The notes: generated by a model from the letters alone, not told the origin. A DNA stretch of 32,445 nucleotides from Bradyrhizobium sp. (GCA_030681365.1 JAUXWH010000153.1:1-32445), one strand, 5' to 3'; shown: positions 8,537 through 17,131, counted from the stretch's first letter. Numbers and translations: made by a program.

Positions 8537-9418
8537 TCACTTCTCCAGATAATGCTTCATCTCCGCGCGCAGGGCGTCGCGCAAATCGGGCCGCGCCATG
8601 CCGAAGGCGATGTTGGCGCGGAGAAAGCCTGCCTTGGAGCCGCAATCATGCCGCTCGCCCTCGAACTCCACGCCGTAAAAGCCTTGCGTCCTGGCGAGCC
8701 CGATCATCGCATCGGTGAGCTGGATTTCGCCGCCGGCGCCGCGCTCCTGGGTTTCCAGGATCTTGAAAATCTCCGGCTGCAGGATGTAGCGGCCGGTGAT
8801 CGAAAGACGGGACGGCGCGGTACCCTGGGGCGGCTTCTCCACCATGCCGTCGACCTCGAACAGGTTGTCGGCGTGGCGCCTGCCGACGCCGCAGATGCCG
8901 TATTGGTGCGTCAGATCGGCCGGAACTTCCTCGACCGCGATCAGGTTCGATTTCTCGCCGAGCTGGTTGGCGGCCTCGATCATCTGCTTGAGGCAGCCCG
9001 GGGTGTTCAGCACCAGTTCGTCCGGCAGCACCACCGCGAACGGCTCGTTGCCGACGATATCGCGCGCGCACCAAACCGCGTGACCGAGCCCGAGCGGCGC
9101 CTGCTGCCGGGTGAAACTGGTGGCGCCGGCGGCGGGCTGGTCGCGGGCCAGTATCTCGATCTCGGCCTTCTTGTTGCCACGCGCAGCCAGCGTAGCGTCG
9201 AGTTCGAACATGTGGTCGAAATGGTCCTCGATCACGCCCTTGTTGCGGCCGGTGACGAAGATGAAATGTTCAATGCCGGCCTCCCGGGCTTCGTCGAACA
9301 CATACTGGATCAGCGGCTTGTCGACGATGGTCAGCATTTCCTTCGGCATCGCCTTGGTGGCGGGCAGGACGCGGGTGCCGAGGCCGGCGACCGGGAAAAC
9401 GGCTTTGCGGATTTTCAT
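8537..9418 (-). CDS. galU: UTP-glucose-1-phosphate uridylyltransferase
   Basis: A 293-residue cytoplasmic enzyme making UDP-glucose from UTP and glucose 1-phosphate, a precursor for exopolysaccharide, LPS and osmoregulated glucans. The start is set at MKIRKAVFPVAGLGTRVLP, the normal N-terminus of the family, although the open frame runs 90 codons further up. The nucleotide-binding loop GLGTRVLPATKAMPKEML and the KPLIQYV segment follow immediately. VLPDELVL, GMVEKP and GRYILQPEIF are other GalU landmarks. Length and end (EMKHYLEK) fit the family. No good ribosome-binding site is seen. It diverges from the lytic transglycosylase gene, with 251 bases between starts. Confidence 0.93.
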   Translation of the reverse strand: MKIRKAVFPVAGLGTRVLPATKAMPKEMLTIVDKPLIQYVFDEAREAGIEHFIFVTGRNKGVIEDHFDHMFELDATLAARGNKKAEIEILARDQPAAGATSFTRQQAPLGLGHAVWCARDIVGNEPFAVVLPDELVLNTPGCLKQMIEAANQLGEKSNLIAVEEVPADLTHQYGICGVGRRHADNLFEVDGMVEKPPQGTAPSRLSITGRYILQPEIFKILETQERGAGGEIQLTDAMIGLARTQGFYGVEFEGERHDCGSKAGFLRANIAFGMARPDLRDALRAEMKHYLEK

Positions 9419-9455
9419 GAGGGGTCGGGATGCCTTTGAGGAGCCTGGATCGGGG

Positions 9456-9480
9456 CCCTTGGGGAAGGGTCCTTGGGGAA
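9456..9480. repeat. Short direct and inverted repeat in the galU leader
   Basis: CCTTGGGGAA occurs at 9457-9466 and again at 9471-9480. The first copy also forms a hairpin CCCTT-GGGG-AAGGG (9456-9469). On the galU mRNA this lies about 40-60 bases before the start codon, so it could shape leader structure. No function is established. Confidence 0.4.
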
Positions 9481-9557
9481 CGTGCCATTTGATCGCATGT
9501 TGGTAACCGGTTTGCAGCCGGGAACAAAGGCGGATGTATGATGATGGTTCCCTGTCC

Positions 9558-9573
9558 TGCCCGCAAACGGGCA
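9558..9573. promoter_or_regulatory. Hairpin in the galU/transglycosylase divergent region
   Basis: TGCCCG-CAAA-CGGGCA is a perfect 6-bp inverted repeat with a 4-base loop, placed between the two divergent genes (140 bases before galU, 97 before the transglycosylase). It may be an operator. The rest of this 251-base gap shows only the short repeat at 9456-9480. Confidence 0.3.
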
Positions 9574-9669
9574 AGAAACAAAATCCGGCCTTTGTTAAGC
9601 TATTGGCAACCGTGAGCGGGCCTTCTGGCCACGGGATGAACGACAAGGCATTTTGGGGAACGACAGAAC

Positions 9670-11076
9670 ATGCGGCGGACGGCACCATCGAGAATTAGCC
9701 GGGCTGGCGTGCTCGCGGTCGCAGCGACGCTGTTGCTCGCTGGCGAGACCCTGTGCACCGGCGCGGCCCGCGCCCAATCCTCCGGCGGCGGGCTTCCCAA
9801 TCTGTTCGGCAACATGTTCTCCAGGCAGAATTCCACAACGCCGGTGCAAGCGCGACCTGCGCCCGCCACCGGCAGCGCCCCCTTGCCGTGGACCGGCGAG
9901 GACGGCGCCTCCGGCCATCCCCTGATGACGGCGTCCGCGATCCGCGAGGCCGCGGCGAATTTCGACCGTTGCGTCGCTTCGATGTGGCCCGATGCCGCCA
10001 GGCGCCGCATCTCGCAAGACAGTTTCCAGCGCTTCACTGCCGGGCTCGCGCCCGACCTGCGTCTCATGGACCTGATGGATTCGCAGCCGGAATTCACCAA
10101 GTCGGTGTGGGATTATCTCGACATTCTGGTCAACGACGTCAGGCTGGCCAAGGGCCGCGAGGTGCTCGCCAGATACAAGCCGCAGTTCGACGCCGTGGAG
10201 AAGGCCTACGGCGTCGACCGCTACATCATCGCCTCGATCTGGGGCATCGAGTCGAATTACTCGACGATGATGGGCGATCGCAACGTGCTGAATTCCACTG
10301 CGACGCTGGCCTGCGTCGGCCGCCGCCAGAAATACTTCAAGGACGAGTTCCTCTCGGCGCTGGAAATCCTGCATCGCGGCGATTTGCGCCCCGAACAGCT
10401 GCGCGGCTCATGGGCCGGCGCATTCGGGCCGACGCAATTCATGCCGACCGCCTTCAAGCGCTACGCGGTGGACGCCGATGGCGACGGCCGTCGCGACGTG
10501 GTCGACAATCCCGCCGACCTGATCGCCTCGACCGCCAACAACCTGAAAAAATCCGGTTGGCAGGCCGGCCAGACCTGGGGCTACGAGGTCGTGATCCCCA
10601 AAAACTTCAACTACATGCTGGCGGACCGCGCCAAGGCGATGACGGTGGCGCAATGGGAGCAGCTCGGGCTTGTCCGCGCCGGCGGCAAGCGGTTCCCGAA
10701 CCCGGCCGAAAGGGCCTATCTGCTGGCCCCGGCCGGCGCCGAGGGGCCGGGCTTCCTGATGCTGCAGAATTTCCGGGTGATCATGAAATACAACCCGGCG
10801 GAAGCCTATGCGCTGGCGATCGGCCATTTCGCCGACCGCCTGCGCGGGGGCGCGCCGTTCGTTCAGCCATGGCCGCGGCAGGAGCGCACTTTGTCGCGCG
10901 CCGAGCGGCTGGAACTGCAGCAGCTCCTGGCCCAGCGCGGTTTCTATCGCGGCACCCCCGACGGCCAGTTCGGCGGCCACACCCGCGAAGCCCTGCGCGG
11001 CTTCCAGGCCTCGATCGGAGCGCCGGCGGACGGATTTGCCTCCTCCGACGTGCTGGAGCGGCTCAGGGGCCGGTAA
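9670..11076 (+). CDS. MltB-family lytic murein transglycosylase with peptidoglycan-binding domain
   Basis: A 468-residue periplasmic enzyme that cleaves the MurNAc-GlcNAc bond of peptidoglycan, releasing 1,6-anhydro products. It has a signal peptide (about 1-36, ending GAARAQS) and a short Ser/Gly/Pro linker. The catalytic domain (about 90-395) carries the likely catalytic Glu194 in SIWGIESNYSTMMG, plus GSWAGAFGPTQFMPTAF, GDGRRDVVD and YNPAEAYALAIGHFADRL, all typical of MltB-type enzymes. A C-terminal peptidoglycan-binding domain spans about 408-468 (AERLELQQLLAQRGFY, then TREALRGFQ). No lipobox is seen, so it is probably soluble in the periplasm. The next gene on the same strand is 160 bases on and also encodes an exported protein, but joint transcription is uncertain. 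Confidence 0.92.
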   Translation: MRRTAPSRISRAGVLAVAATLLLAGETLCTGAARAQSSGGGLPNLFGNMFSRQNSTTPVQARPAPATGSAPLPWTGEDGASGHPLMTASAIREAAANFDRCVASMWPDAARRRISQDSFQRFTAGLAPDLRLMDLMDSQPEFTKSVWDYLDILVNDVRLAKGREVLARYKPQFDAVEKAYGVDRYIIASIWGIESNYSTMMGDRNVLNSTATLACVGRRQKYFKDEFLSALEILHRGDLRPEQLRGSWAGAFGPTQFMPTAFKRYAVDADGDGRRDVVDNPADLIASTANNLKKSGWQAGQTWGYEVVIPKNFNYMLADRAKAMTVAQWEQLGLVRAGGKRFPNPAERAYLLAPAGAEGPGFLMLQNFRVIMKYNPAEAYALAIGHFADRLRGGAPFVQPWPRQERTLSRAERLELQQLLAQRGFYRGTPDGQFGGHTREALRGFQASIGAPADGFASSDVLERLRGR

Positions 11077-11236
11077 AGACAGCTCCCGGCCGGCGAAAGT
11101 AACCTTGAACACGACATTTCGGGCCCGGCCTTGACGGCGACCGCCGATGCCCGGTTTATGGCGGGAAATCTGCCCGCTTGCGGCCTGATTCCGCTATTAT
11201 AGCGATGGCCTGATCTTCCAGTTGCGATCGATCCGA

Positions 11237-12934
11237 ATGCAAAAGCCCAAATCTTCTTTAGGGACGTCCTTTTTCCGGGTGTTCACCGAAACCGGCCCGC
11301 TGATCGCGCTGGCGGTTGCGGTTGCATTGCTGGTCGGGATCGTCGGGCCGGCATCCGCGCAGTTTTTCAATTTCGGCGGGCCACCCCGGCAGGCGCCGCC
11401 GCGCGGCGGGGGCGGCGGCTGGTTCGGCGGCGACCTGTTCGCGCCATTCCAGCAACCGGCGCCGGCGCCGAGGCGGGCCGAGAACTTTTCAAGGGCACCG
11501 CCGCCCGACAAGCGCGATCCCAATATCGTGCCGGAGCGCAATTTGCTGGTGCTGGGCGACGCCATGGCGGACTGGCTTGCCTACGGCCTTGAGGACGCCT
11601 ATTCCGAGCAGCCGGAGGTGGGCGTGATCCGCAAGCACCGGACCGTGTCCGGCCTGATCAGGTATCAGATCCGGGGCGAGCCGGCCGACTGGGCCGCCGC
11701 GGCAAAGGGCATCCTCGCCGAGGAAAACCCGGACGCCATCATCATCATGCTCGGGCTCAATGACCGCGTCGCCATCCGCGAGCCCGCGGTCGAAAAATCC
11801 GACGGCAAGTCGACCGACAAGAAGGGCGACAAGAAGGATGCCCGGGCCAAACCCGCCGGCACGAAACCGGATGGCGCAAGCGACGCCGCCGGAAGGTCCG
11901 AGGACAAGCCCGATCCCGAACTGTCTGCGGACGACGCCACCGACGACGATGTTCCGTCGATCGCCGCGCCGGAGAAGAGCGCGCGTGCGCCGAACCGTCT
12001 CCATGAGTTTCGCGACGAACGCTGGACCGAACTCTACACCAAGAAGATCGAAGAGATGATCGCCGTCCTGAAATCCAAGGGCGTGCCGGTGCTTTGGGTC
12101 GGCCTGCCCGCGATACGCGGCCCGAAGGCGATGTCGGACACGCTGTTCCTGAATTCGCTGTATCGCGACGCCGCCGGCAAGGCCGGCATCACCTATGTCG
12201 ACGTCTGGGACGGTTTCGTCGACGAAGGCGGCCGCTTCCTGCCACAGGGCCCCGACTTCGAAGGCCAGACCCGCCGCTTGCGCTCCCATGACGGCGTGTA
12301 TTTCACCAAGGCCGGCGCGCGCAAGCTCGCGCATTATGCCGAGCGCGAGATCACCCGGCTGATGGCGGCGCGTTCCGGGCCGATTGCGTTGCCGACCGAA
12401 CCCGGGACACCCGATGCCAACGCACTGCCAGGTCAGCCTGCGCCGCGTCCGCTGGCCGGACCGATCCTGCCGCTGGTGGCCTCCTCCGTCGGCACCGACC
12501 AATTGCTCGGCGGTCCGGGCTCGCGGCCGGCCGCGGTCGATGCGCTGGCAGCGCGCACGCTGGTCAAGGGCGAACCGCTGGCGCCGCCCGCCGGCCGCGC
12601 CGATGATTTCGTCTGGCCGCGCCGCGAGGTCGGGCGCGAACCAGCCAAGGGCGATACGCCGGTGGCGTCGACGGCGCCGGATGGAACGGCGGCCACTCCG
12701 GAGGAGGCGCCGCCGAAGCCTGCGGTGAAGAAGCTTGCTCGCCCGCCACAACCGCCCGCGCCGCCCCCCGCAGTAGCCGCGGCACCGCCGGCCAGGCCCT
12801 CATTTCCGTCATTGAGGAGCTTGTTCGGCTTTGGCGCCGAACCACGCCAGGCGCCGCCACGCACACCGGCAGCACCGCGTCCGCCGGCCGACGTCGGCCG
12901 CTCGGCGTCGGGCCCGGGTGTGTTCGCGCGCTAA
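11237..12934 (+). CDS. DUF459/SGNH-like exported protein with degenerate catalytic motifs
   Basis: A 565-residue protein starting at an ATG (MQKPKSSLG); a TTG five codons upstream is an alternative. A hydrophobic segment (about 21-43, ending GPASAQFF) is a signal peptide or anchor. A Gly/Pro/Ala-rich region follows, then an SGNH-like fold: block I reads VLGDAMADWLAYG, block III LGLNDR and block V SHDGVYFTKAG. In active members block I has GDS and block V DxxH; here the nucleophile position is Ala and the His position is Tyr, so hydrolase activity is doubtful. A charged insert (about 185-258, Lys/Asp/Pro-rich) interrupts the fold and a Pro/Ala-rich tail of over 150 residues follows. Its position after a lytic transglycosylase hints at a cell-envelope role, perhaps binding rather than hydrolysis. 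Confidence 0.85.
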   Translation: MQKPKSSLGTSFFRVFTETGPLIALAVAVALLVGIVGPASAQFFNFGGPPRQAPPRGGGGGWFGGDLFAPFQQPAPAPRRAENFSRAPPPDKRDPNIVPERNLLVLGDAMADWLAYGLEDAYSEQPEVGVIRKHRTVSGLIRYQIRGEPADWAAAAKGILAEENPDAIIIMLGLNDRVAIREPAVEKSDGKSTDKKGDKKDARAKPAGTKPDGASDAAGRSEDKPDPELSADDATDDDVPSIAAPEKSARAPNRLHEFRDERWTELYTKKIEEMIAVLKSKGVPVLWVGLPAIRGPKAMSDTLFLNSLYRDAAGKAGITYVDVWDGFVDEGGRFLPQGPDFEGQTRRLRSHDGVYFTKAGARKLAHYAEREITRLMAARSGPIALPTEPGTPDANALPGQPAPRPLAGPILPLVASSVGTDQLLGGPGSRPAAVDALAARTLVKGEPLAPPAGRADDFVWPRREVGREPAKGDTPVASTAPDGTAATPEEAPPKPAVKKLARPPQPPAPPPAVAAAPPARPSFPSLRSLFGFGAEPRQAPPRTPAAPRPPADVGRSASGPGVFAR

Positions 12935-12960
12935 AGATAATCGCTAAAGATAATCATGAG

Positions 12961-13066
12961 CCATTTCGGGGCGATGCAAACCATCGAACCCGGAATCTCG
13001 TCGTAAACTCTGACCTGCAACTTCCAGATTCCGGGTCTGCGCCGATGGGCGCATCCCGGAATGACG
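12961..13066. repeat. Palindromic intergenic repeat, family A, degenerate copy 2
   Basis: Inner arms GAACCCGGAATCT (12986-12998) and AGATTCCGGGT (13026-13036) match the other copies. The outer arms (CATTTCGGGGCGATG and GCATCCCGGAATGACG) pair imperfectly. The copy lies between convergent genes, as copy 1 does. Just upstream, AAAGATAATCGCTAAAGATAATC is a short tandem duplication at the end of the preceding gene. Confidence 0.7.
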
Positions 13067-13083
13067 AGGCAAACGGCCTGGTC

Positions 13084-13452
13084 TCAGTAGCGCCAGCGCG
13101 GCGGCGGGCGGCGCGGCGGACGCGTCATCAGCAGCGCCAGCGCAAAACCGATGCCGCCAGCGATCAACAGCGCACTTAGCGGATTGTCCTGCACTCTCTT
13201 TGCAACGGCTTCCGAACCCTCGCGCAGGGTCTCGCCGCTGTTCTCATAGGCGTCCCTCGCGAGACCGGAGGCCGCGTCGGTGGCGTCGCGCGCGGCATCC
13301 TTGGCCTGGCCGTACAGGTTCTGCACCGTGCCCGCGGCTTCGCGGATGCGGCCCGAAGCCTCGGTCTGGGCATCTCCGGCGACCTTGCCGGCGGCGCCCT
13401 CGACCTTGCCAGCGAAATCCTTGGCCGAGCCGGCGATTCGATCCTTGTCCAT
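13084..13452 (-). CDS. CsbD-like stress protein with C-terminal membrane helix
   Basis: A 122-residue protein. The ATG has a strong AGGAGG site 7-8 bases upstream, which fixes the start; the open frame extends 39 codons further. The N-terminal 60 residues match the CsbD pattern (MDKDRIAGSAKDFAGKVEGA, then KVAGDAQTEASGRIREAAG). A central amphipathic Ala/Asp-rich helix follows. NPLSALLIAGGIGFALALLM (about 90-109) is one membrane helix followed by an Arg/Pro tail, which resembles the ElaB/DUF883 layout. CsbD proteins accumulate under general stress in several bacteria, but their biochemical role is not settled. The gene stands alone between a repeat and an SDR gene. Confidence 0.82.
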   Translation of the reverse strand: MDKDRIAGSAKDFAGKVEGAAGKVAGDAQTEASGRIREAAGTVQNLYGQAKDAARDATDAASGLARDAYENSGETLREGSEAVAKRVQDNPLSALLIAGGIGFALALLMTRPPRRPPPRWRY

Positions 13453-13546
13453 CGTGTTTCCTCCTGAGCTGATTCTCGCGGAGCTAACTGACGAAACCGG
13501 CTCCGGTTCCTGGAGCTCTTTCCGTTTCAATGAAATCGAAAACGCT

Positions 13547-14281
13547 CTACAGAATGAGCCCGCCGTCAACGATCAGCGTTTGCCCGACGATGTAGGAAGA
13601 CAGCGGCGAGGCCAGAAACAATGCGGCGCCCGCCATGTCGGCCGGCGTACCCAGCCGCTTCAACGGTATCCGCTCGATGGCGCCCTCTAGCCGCTGCGGA
13701 TTTGATGTCGTCACCTTGGTCATCTTGGTGTCGACCAGCCCGGGCGCGATGCCGTTGACGCGAATGCCGTCCTCGGCCCACGCCTGCCCGAGCGTGCGGG
13801 TCAGACCCATGGCGCCGGTCTTCGAGGCGTTGTAGGCCGGGTTGCCCTTGGTCGAGTGATAGGCGGCGGTCGAGCTGACGATAATCAGCGAGCCCCTCGC
13901 CGCAGTCAGCATGTCGTGGAATTTGCCGGCGCAGGCCATCAGGCTCATCAGGTTGACCTCGAGCACCTTGCGAAATCCGTCCATTGCGAATTCGCCGCGC
14001 CGGTAGATCACCGCCCCCTGCGCCAGTACCAGCACATCGAGCCGGTCGAACGAAGGCTTGAAATTCTCGACCGCCTTGGGATCGCCGACGTCGAGCCGCG
14101 CATAATCCAGACCGTCGAGGTGCGATCCCTCTTCCGGCGAATAATCCGACGCCGAAGCGCGGGTGCCGCAGACCTGCACGCGCGCGCCCCTGCCACGGAA
14201 GGCCTGGGCGATGCCGTTGCCGATGCCGCTGGACCCGCCGACCACGAGAATCTGCTTGCCGCTGAAATCCAGTTCGTTCAT
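13547..14281 (-). CDS. SDR-family oxidoreductase (classical type)
   Basis: A 244-residue classical short-chain dehydrogenase/reductase. The NAD(P)-binding motif GGSSGIG appears at about 15-21, LDVGDP at about 64-69, the catalytic Ser in VSSTAAYHS and the YNASK Tyr-Lys pair at about 147-151. The family end VGQTLIVDGG is intact. The NNAG motif is replaced by LAQGA, which is seen in some SDR subfamilies and may affect fold stability or specificity. A GGGAGG ribosome site lies before the ATG. The substrate is unknown. It diverges from a second SDR gene with 100 bases between starts, so the two may share regulation. Confidence 0.88.
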   Translation of the reverse strand: MNELDFSGKQILVVGGSSGIGNGIAQAFRGRGARVQVCGTRASASDYSPEEGSHLDGLDYARLDVGDPKAVENFKPSFDRLDVLVLAQGAVIYRRGEFAMDGFRKVLEVNLMSLMACAGKFHDMLTAARGSLIIVSSTAAYHSTKGNPAYNASKTGAMGLTRTLGQAWAEDGIRVNGIAPGLVDTKMTKVTTSNPQRLEGAIERIPLKRLGTPADMAGAALFLASPLSSYIVGQTLIVDGGLIL

Positions 14282-14381
14282 CGCGCGCCTCCCGTTCTTT
14301 TCTGTCTGGTTTGACCTGTCTGGGGATCGGTGCCAGCCTTGTCAATCCTGCCAGCCGCATGGCCTCATCAGCGAGTCTTCG

Positions 14382-15161
14382 ATGTCCGACTTCAAACAAC
14401 TGAGCCGCTCGGTTAAGGGCTTGACCGTTCTCGTCACCGGCGCCGCCAGCGGCATGGGCCGCGCCACCGCGCTTGTGTTCGCAGCCGAAGGCGCCAACGT
14501 CGCCGTCACGGATTACGCCGCCGGGGGCGCACAGGCCGTTGCGGACGAGATCGCAGCCGGCGGCGGCAACGCGAAAGCCTGGACTCTCGATGTCGCCAAC
14601 CTCGCGGACATCAACACCGTCGTCGGCGCCGTCGCCGCGCATTTCGGCTCCCTCGATATCGTCATCAACAATGCCGGCATCTCGGTGCGCGTGGCGATCG
14701 ACGATGACGGCTACGAGGAAGCCTGGGCCAGGGGACTGGCCGTGATGCTGACGGCGCATCCGCGCATCATCCGCGCCGCGCTGCCGCATCTGCGCCGCTC
14801 GAAAAGCCCCCGCATCGTCAACATCGCCTCCACCGAGGCGCTCGGCGCCACCGCCTTGCACAGTCCGTATTCGGCGGCGAAGGCCGGCGTGACCGGCCTG
14901 ACGCGGTCGCTCGCGGTGGAACTCGGCCGCGACGGCATCACCGTGAACTGCATCTGTCCCGGCCCGGTCAGGACCGCGATCACGGAACGGATTTCGGAGG
15001 AGCACAAGACGATCTACGCCAAACGCCGCACCGCGCTCGGCCGCTACGGCGACCCGGAGGAAGTCGCCCATATGACGCTGAGCCTGTGCCTGCCGGCGGC
15101 CTCGTTCCTGACCGGCGCCGTGATCCCGGTGGACGGCGGCCTGATGGCCCGCAACGCCTGA
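14382..15161 (+). CDS. SDR-family oxidoreductase
   Basis: A 259-residue classical SDR. Visible are TGAASGMG (about 19-26), LDVAN, NNAGIS (about 92-97), the catalytic Ser in NIASTEALG, YSAAK (about 164-168) and the C-terminal GAVIPVDGGLM. I start at the ATG of MSDFKQLSRS; the frame is open much further upstream but runs back across the divergent gene start. The N-x-E-x-W region has YEEAWARGLAVMLTAHPRII, somewhat unlike typical family members. The TauD-like dioxygenase gene follows after 103 bases on the same strand, so the two may act on one substrate pathway, for example hydroxylation and dehydrogenation. That is inference and the substrate is unknown. Confidence 0.88.
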   Translation: MSDFKQLSRSVKGLTVLVTGAASGMGRATALVFAAEGANVAVTDYAAGGAQAVADEIAAGGGNAKAWTLDVANLADINTVVGAVAAHFGSLDIVINNAGISVRVAIDDDGYEEAWARGLAVMLTAHPRIIRAALPHLRRSKSPRIVNIASTEALGATALHSPYSAAKAGVTGLTRSLAVELGRDGITVNCICPGPVRTAITERISEEHKTIYAKRRTALGRYGDPEEVAHMTLSLCLPAASFLTGAVIPVDGGLMARNA

Positions 15162-15264
15162 GGGCGGGCATGCGTGACGCGGCGTTGACATCATCCGGCC
15201 GGGGAGTAGTTTTTTGCCTAACAGGGCGGAATAACCGCTCGCTTCGATCAGGAGAAAACGCGCC

Positions 15265-16332
15265 ATGGCCATCACGATCCGGCAGCTTCACCCGCATTTT
15301 TTCGGCGAGGTTTCGGGCGTCGATCTGCGCAAGCCACTGACGGCGCAGGAAGCGAGGGAGATCGAGGCCGGCATGGACACATACGCCGTGCTGCTGTTCC
15401 GCGATCAGGACATCACGGATGAGCAGCAACTGGCGTTCGCGCTCAATTTCGGCGAGCGCGAGAACGCACGCGGCGGCACCGTCACCAAAAAGGAGGATTA
15501 CCGGCTGACGTCCGGACTGAACGACGTCTCCAACCTCGGCAAGGACGGCAAACCACTGCCGAAGGATCACCGCACCCATCTGTTCAATCTTGGCAACAGC
15601 CTGTGGCATTCCGACAGTTCGTTCCGGCCGATTCCGGCGAAATTCTCGCTGCTGTCGGCGCGGGTGGTCAACCCGAAGGGCGGCAACACCGAATTCGCCG
15701 ACATGCGCGCGGCCTATGACGCGCTCGACGACGAGACCAAGGCCGAGATCGAGGACATGATCTGCGAGCATTCGCTGATGTATTCGCGCGGATCGCTCGG
15801 CTTCCTCGATTACACCGATGAAGAGAAGGAATTGTTCAAGCCGGTGCTGCAGCGGCTGGTGCGCACCCATCCGGTGCACGGCCGCAAGTCGCTGTATTTG
15901 TCGTCGCATGCCGGCGCCATCAGGGGCATGACCATGCCGGAGGCGCGGCTGCTGCTGCGCGACCTCACCGAGCACGCCACGCGGCCCGAATTCGTTCACG
16001 TCCACAAATGGACGCTGCATGATCTCGTGATGTGGGACAACCGCCAGACCATGCACCGCGTCCGCCGCTACGACCAGTCGCAGCCCCGCGACATGCGCCG
16101 CGCCACCGGGGCCGGCACCGCGCCTCCGGTGACGCAGCAGGCGGCGGTGTTTTTTTCTTCCCTCTCCCGCTTGCGGGGGTGGGTGCCGAGCAAAGCGTGG
16201 GGGGGGGGGGCCTCTCCACGAATCCCATTGCCGAGAGAGCCCCCACCCCGGCCCTCTCCTGCAAGCGGGAGAGGGAGCGCACCGTACGTTGATCTGGCTT
16301 CACGTGGTCTCCGCGAGCGCAACACGCAGTAG
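15265..16332 (+). CDS. TauD/TfdA-family 2-oxoglutarate dioxygenase with a repeat-derived C-terminal tail
   Basis: A 355-residue frame. The first 295 or so residues are a TauD/TfdA-type Fe(II)/2-oxoglutarate dioxygenase: HPHFFGEVSGVDL near the start, the metal ligands His115 and Asp117 in LWHSDSSF, and the distal His264 in QTMHRVRRYD, with arginines after it for 2-oxoglutarate. AGGAG precedes the ATG. Family members usually end just after the segment GTAPPVTQQAA reached here at residue 294. Beyond this the frame enters a palindromic repeat (16159-16276), giving about 60 extra residues rich in Ser, Arg, Gly and Pro and including a Gly run from 12 consecutive Gs. The tail is probably not functional. 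The substrate is not predictable; taurine, sulfonates, aryloxyalkanoates and others occur in the family. Confidence 0.87.
   Translation: MAITIRQLHPHFFGEVSGVDLRKPLTAQEAREIEAGMDTYAVLLFRDQDITDEQQLAFALNFGERENARGGTVTKKEDYRLTSGLNDVSNLGKDGKPLPKDHRTHLFNLGNSLWHSDSSFRPIPAKFSLLSARVVNPKGGNTEFADMRAAYDALDDETKAEIEDMICEHSLMYSRGSLGFLDYTDEEKELFKPVLQRLVRTHPVHGRKSLYLSSHAGAIRGMTMPEARLLLRDLTEHATRPEFVHVHKWTLHDLVMWDNRQTMHRVRRYDQSQPRDMRRATGAGTAPPVTQQAAVFFSSLSRLRGWVPSKAWGGGASPRIPLPREPPPRPSPASGRGSAPYVDLASRGLRERNTQ
16159..16276. repeat. Long inverted repeat with 12-G run at the dioxygenase 3' end
   Basis: TCCCTCTCCCGCTTGC at 16159-16174 pairs perfectly over 16 bp with 16261-16276. Inside are further partly complementary GGGGTGGG/CCCACCCC stretches and a run of 12 Gs at 16199-16210. 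This is typical of an intergenic mobile-palindrome type, here overlapping the end of a coding frame and lying just before a convergent gene. Confidence 0.88.
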
Positions 16333-16347
16333 TGTCAGGCACCGCCT

Positions 16348-16998
16348 CTACGCATGCCCCGCTTCATTCGACAGCATGCCCGGATCGATTCCGATCTTGC
16401 GCAGCGCGCGCAGGTATTTTTCCTCGACGTCGCGGCCGAAGATCAGGTCCGGATCGGCGTCGCAGTGCAGCCAGCCATTGTCCTGGATTTCGGTTTCCAG
16501 CTGTCCCGGCGCCCAGCCGGCATAGCCGAGCGCGAGGATCGCGTGCTTCGGGCCGGCGCCCTTGGCAATCGCCTTGAGAATGTCGACGGTCGCGGTCAGG
16601 CAAATGCCCTCGTCGATCTGCAGCGTGGCATCCTTGATGAAGAAATCGCTCGAATGCAGCACGAAGCCGCGTCCGGTCTCGACCGGACCGCCTTTCAGCA
16701 CCTTCATGCTCTCGGCGTTTTCAGGCAGCTTGATCTGGTCGGCCTTCTTGATGATGTCGAGCTGCACCAGCAATTCGGGGAAGTCGATGCTGCCGGCCGG
16801 GCGGTTGACGATGATGCCCATGGCGCCTTCGGACGAATGCGCGCAGAGATAGATCACCGAGCGCTCGAAGCGAGGATCGCCCATCACGGGCATCGCGATC
16901 AGGAGCTGACCATCGAGGTAGCCGCGGTCGGACGAATTGTCGCCAGCGCCGGCGGCCTGGCGGCGAGCAGTCCTCGGTCTTTTGCCTTCAGGGTCCAT
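16348..16998 (-). CDS. YqgE/AlgH-family protein
   Basis: A 216-residue protein of the YqgE/AlgH (UPF0301) family. Landmarks are [16 protein letters not shown] at about 27-42, [46 protein letters not shown] and [17 protein letters not shown] start at [10 protein letters not shown], giving a short basic N-terminal extension; TTG and ATG codons 18 and 9 codons upstream are also in frame. AlgH has been linked to alginate regulation in Pseudomonas, but the molecular function of the family is unresolved. It diverges from the DsbD-like gene with 133 bases between starts and converges on the dioxygenase with 15 bases between stops. Confidence 0.9.
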   Translation of the reverse strand: MDPEGKRPRTARRQAAGAGDNSSDRGYLDGQLLIAMPVMGDPRFERSVIYLCAHSSEGAMGIIVNRPAGSIDFPELLVQLDIIKKADQIKLPENAESMKVLKGGPVETGRGFVLHSSDFFIKDATLQIDEGICLTATVDILKAIAKGAGPKHAILALGYAGWAPGQLETEIQDNGWLHCDADPDLIFGRDVEEKYLRALRKIGIDPGMLSNEAGHA

Positions 16999-17131
16999 CC
17001 GCCGGACTCTCACGTTGGTGTACATCCTGATATTGGGTGGGCGTTCTGTCAATCAAGCATCGCGGCGGTTTTCGTCCTGCATCACAAGCATTTCAATGGT
17101 TTACCGCCCTGCCAGCCTGTAAAGACGTCTC

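Noticed and set aside
12936..12958. Short tandem duplication AAAGATAATCGCT-AAAGATAATC after the DUF459 stop
   Set aside because: It is only about ten bases repeated twice, too little to call a functional site.
13566..15275. A 569-codon minus-strand frame across both SDR genes
   Set aside because: It overlaps two well-supported SDR genes, and its translation is Arg/Gly/Asp-rich with no family pattern, as expected from a third-position GC shadow.
16199..16210. Phase-variable switch of dioxygenase activity
   Set aside because: The 12-G run lies after the complete catalytic domain, so slippage would change only the repeat-derived tail. Kept as an observation about the tail only.
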